From assembly GCA_946481625.1 (NCBI GenBank), contig CAMLOZ010000148.1:1-7665 (forward strand): 7,665 nucleotides of DNA. Direction: 5' to 3'. The DNA comes from an uncultured Haloferula sp. Lineage in GTDB: Bacteria; Verrucomicrobiota; Verrucomicrobiae; Verrucomicrobiales; Akkermansiaceae. Each line of letters starts with the position of its first letter. Within the stretch, counting starts at the first letter, position 1. The notes under the pieces were generated by a model that worked only from the letters and a program-made list of their open reading frames with translations, did not search any database and was not told the origin of the DNA. Positions 5,641-7,665 of the stretch are shown in pieces. A program made the position numbers and the translations under genes.

Positions 5641-6725
5641 GTTCGATGCCGGATCTGCCATCGCCCGATTCATGGGCGATCGATGCCGCAGCTTGGCCCT
5701 TGGCCTTCGCTCAGGTCAGGGAAGACCCGCGCCTCGACATGGAGCTGGTCCGCAAGCTCCCGCCGGGTGCCACGGTGGTCATGATCGCATCGGGTGGCGA
5801 CACCGCCGCCTGCCTGGGACGGCTGCCCCTGACCATCCATCTCGTGGACATGAATCCGGCCCAGCTCGCATTGGCCCGGATGAAGTGGCGACTCGCTTCC
5901 GGCATTCCTTCGGATGAAGCGGCCGGCTTGCTCGGTCACTTGCCGATGAATCCATTCGCACGGCATCGCGGCTTGGCCGCACTCCAGGATGAACTCGGAC
6001 TGGAGGAAGATGTCTTCGGACCGCCGGATCGCGTGGCGGAACTCGGCCCTGACCACTGCGGGCGCTACGAGCACACATTCGCCGAATTGCGCGTTCGTCT
6101 TGCGCCATGGAGAGATTCCATGGAGGAACTGTTGGCCTCGCCGCTGCCGGTCGCGGATTTCGAGACCAGGCCCCTCGCCGCCGCGATGAACGAGGCGTTT
6201 GCGGAAGTGATGTCCTTGCAGAATCTCGTCCGACTCTTCGGTGCGGAGGCCACGCGGAATCCCCGGCGTCCCTTCTGCGACCACTTCGCGGCCCGGACGC
6301 GCGAGATCATCGGCCGCATGGCACCGCGCTCGAATCCATTTCTCCGCCAGATCCTCGCTGGCGATTTCCATCCCGCCTTCCGTTACGATTGGCTGCAAGC
6401 GAGCCATGCCCTGCCCGCACGACCGGAATGGCATCACGGCAAAATGACCGAGGTGCTCGGATCGATGCGTCCCGGAAGCGCCGACCTGGTCCATCTCTCG
6501 AACATCCTCGATTGGCTCTCTCCCCCGGAGGCACAGGCCGCGCTTCACGCCGCCCGCCGGGTGTTGCGACCGGGCGGCAAGGTGATCATCCGCCAGCTCA
6601 ATTCGACGCTCGGGATTCCCTCGCTGGAATCCGGGCTGGTCTGGGACACGGCCCTCGGCCAAGCCATGGAGCGCCGCGACCGCAGCTACTTCTATCCGCA
6701 GATCCATGTCGGCCGCCGCCCATGA
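5637..6725 (+). CDS. BtaA-like DUF3419 protein, putative SAM 3-amino-3-carboxypropyl transferase
   Basis: A 362-residue protein with the DUF3419 (BtaA) pattern: a SAM-binding motif VVMIASGGDTAACL (47-60), the family-typical LVDMNPAQLALARMK (69-83, D71 in the acidic position), then DLVHLSNILDWL (283-294) and RVLRPGGKVIIRQ (308-320). BtaA transfers the 3-amino-3-carboxypropyl group of SAM to diacylglycerol, making the homoserine lipid precursor of betaine lipids; BtaB then trimethylates it. No BtaB is present in this operon, so the product may stop at, or branch from, the homoserine stage. I chose the ATG at 5637 because it forms a 4-bp ATGA overlap with the desaturase stop. In-frame ATGs at 5613 and 5646 are possible, and a start at 5445 would lie deep inside the desaturase. 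The family call is fairly firm; the acceptor is inferred. Confidence 0.75.
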   Translation: MSSMPDLPSPDSWAIDAAAWPLAFAQVREDPRLDMELVRKLPPGATVVMIASGGDTAACLGRLPLTIHLVDMNPAQLALARMKWRLASGIPSDEAAGLLGHLPMNPFARHRGLAALQDELGLEEDVFGPPDRVAELGPDHCGRYEHTFAELRVRLAPWRDSMEELLASPLPVADFETRPLAAAMNEAFAEVMSLQNLVRLFGAEATRNPRRPFCDHFAARTREIIGRMAPRSNPFLRQILAGDFHPAFRYDWLQASHALPARPEWHHGKMTEVLGSMRPGSADLVHLSNILDWLSPPEAQAALHAARRVLRPGGKVIIRQLNSTLGIPSLESGLVWDTALGQAMERRDRSYFYPQIHVGRRP

Positions 6726-7663
6726 ATCTTCATCACTTCACCGCGAAGGTTCCTCCGGAGATCGGCCGGGCGCTCGTGCGCTTCGAGCGGGAATTCACCT
6801 ATCCTCTCGGAACCCGCGCCCGCTTCCGGATTTCGCACGGTGAGGACTACCTGCCCTTCTTCCAAGCGATGGGCGAGCCGGACATCATGGTGCTTGAGAA
6901 GAATGATGAGGTCCTCGGATGCCTCGCGAGGGTCAATCGCCACCTCATCCTCGATGGCGAATGCCTTGAGGCACACTACCTTTGCGACCTCAAACTAAGC
7001 ATCGCATCCCGTGGGACGACCGCACTGCCCCGCCTGATTCGCGAAACGAAAAGCGTGATCGAATGCAGTGGATCCAGGAGTTGCTACTGCATCGTGATGG
7101 GCGGCACCGGAAAGCTCCCGACGGACTACACCGGTCGCCTTGGCGTGCCCCGCTTTGAGAAGCTGGGGAATATCGTCGTCCTGAGGCTTGAGCCGGTCAC
7201 CGCAAGTCGCCTCACCGGCAAGACGGTATCACCCGCCGCCTTTGAAGAAGTCTCCCGGGGTTTACCCCGGTCCGGTTATTCGGCTCCCGGAGCCGATCGC
7301 ACCGCTCGTTCCCTTGTCGAACCGATTCATCTTGTCACGGAGAACGGCGACGCTTGCGGGATCATCGAGGACACCCGGAAGGGCAAGCGCTTGTTCGTCG
7401 AAGGCGGCGGCGAAATGCTTTCCGGTCACCTCTCCCGTTTCGCATTCGACTCGCCGGAGGCCGCCGGCCGCTTGCTTCGCGATGCCGTGTCGATCGCCCG
7501 CGACGCCGGCCTTCCCGCCCTTTTCACCGCGCTGCCCGCAAGCAAGGCGGGAGCCGCCGTCGCCGGATTGCAAGTCCTCCAGATCACCGTGGCTCCTGCG
7601 GGCGTCTACGGCCACGCGCTCGAGGCCGGCCACGGCTGGTGGATCGACACCGCCGAGATCTGA
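6722..7663 (+). CDS. GNAT-like acyltransferase, last gene of the operon
   Basis: A 313-residue protein. The N-terminal half has the order of a GNAT acetyl/acyltransferase: strands around MVLEKNDEVLGCLARVNRHL (56-75), then YLCDLKLSIASRGTTALPRLIRE (86-108), where the beta4 strand and the R97-G98 turn followed by a helix match the acyl-CoA pyrophosphate-binding region. The C-terminal half (about 200-300) contains a second, weaker lobe (DACGIIEDTRK, then a Ser/Pro/Glu-led helix and FTALPAS), so a tandem or degenerate double GNAT is possible. The usual QxxGxG/A is not clear, so the assignment rests on overall pattern. The start ATG at 6722 overlaps the preceding stop by 4 bp (ATGA). In this context it may N-acylate the amino group left by the BtaA-like step, but that is inference. 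The stop is at 7661-7663 and only 2 bases follow in the window, so whether the operon continues is unknown. Confidence 0.6.
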   Translation: MNLHHFTAKVPPEIGRALVRFEREFTYPLGTRARFRISHGEDYLPFFQAMGEPDIMVLEKNDEVLGCLARVNRHLILDGECLEAHYLCDLKLSIASRGTTALPRLIRETKSVIECSGSRSCYCIVMGGTGKLPTDYTGRLGVPRFEKLGNIVVLRLEPVTASRLTGKTVSPAAFEEVSRGLPRSGYSAPGADRTARSLVEPIHLVTENGDACGIIEDTRKGKRLFVEGGGEMLSGHLSRFAFDSPEAAGRLLRDAVSIARDAGLPALFTALPASKAGAAVAGLQVLQITVAPAGVYGHALEAGHGWWIDTAEI

Positions 7664-7665
7664 CC

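Noticed and set aside
5670..6707. A 345-codon minus-strand open frame opposite the DUF3419 gene
   Set aside because: The plus strand carries the recognisable DMNPAQLAL and SAM-binding motifs; the minus frame has none and is best explained by GC bias.
6107..6721. Long upstream extension of the GNAT-like frame from 6107
   Set aside because: This part is a shifted-frame shadow of the DUF3419 gene, rich in Arg/Pro/Gly/His. The true start is the ATGA overlap at 6722.

Overview
The window most resembles a chromosomal segment of a high-GC Verrucomicrobiota bacterium (Luteolibacter/Haloferula-like is my guess). The main clue is two secreted proteins ending in a PEP-CTERM exosortase signal of the 'PEPSS..LLG..GLLRRRR' type, which is common in that phylum and in Planctomycetes. 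Start codons also lack recognisable Shine-Dalgarno sequences. No mobile element, CRISPR array, tRNA or rRNA is visible. All eight genes I call are intact, and all lie wholly inside the window.

Left part (1-1031): a class I SAM-dependent methyltransferase with an N-terminal coiled coil, of the type often found near surface-polysaccharide genes. It meets the next gene tail to tail across 8 bp.

Middle part (1018-3720): two clearly homologous PEP-CTERM surface proteins, both on the minus strand, flank a plus-strand secreted GH43 glycosidase (arabinofuranosidase/xylosidase type) with all three catalytic carboxylates present. The two paralogues share their coding sequence, an identical 11-bp promoter element containing a -35 box, and a C-rich leader. 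This suggests an old tandem duplication that kept its regulation. An 18-bp perfect dyad lies just upstream of the GH43 start and may be an operator. The set looks like an extracellular or cell-surface function linked to plant or algal polysaccharide, with sorting by an exosortase encoded elsewhere.

Intergenic part (3719-3959): about 240 bp with no convincing gene but with two bulged GC-rich hairpins, one of them a 17-bp stem.

Right part (3960-7663): a tight four-gene operon with overlaps of 14, 4 and 4 bp. It encodes a haem-oxygenase-fold diiron oxygenase (HDO), a membrane fatty-acid desaturase/hydroxylase with three His boxes, a BtaA-like DUF3419 protein (in characterised members, a transferase of the 3-amino-3-carboxypropyl group of SAM to a lipid), and a GNAT-like acyltransferase. 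No BtaB-type N-methyltransferase is present in the operon. I infer a pathway for an unusual amino-acid-containing lipid or lipid-derived metabolite. The gene families are read from motifs; the combined product is a hypothesis, and this operon is the best candidate in the window for an undescribed system.
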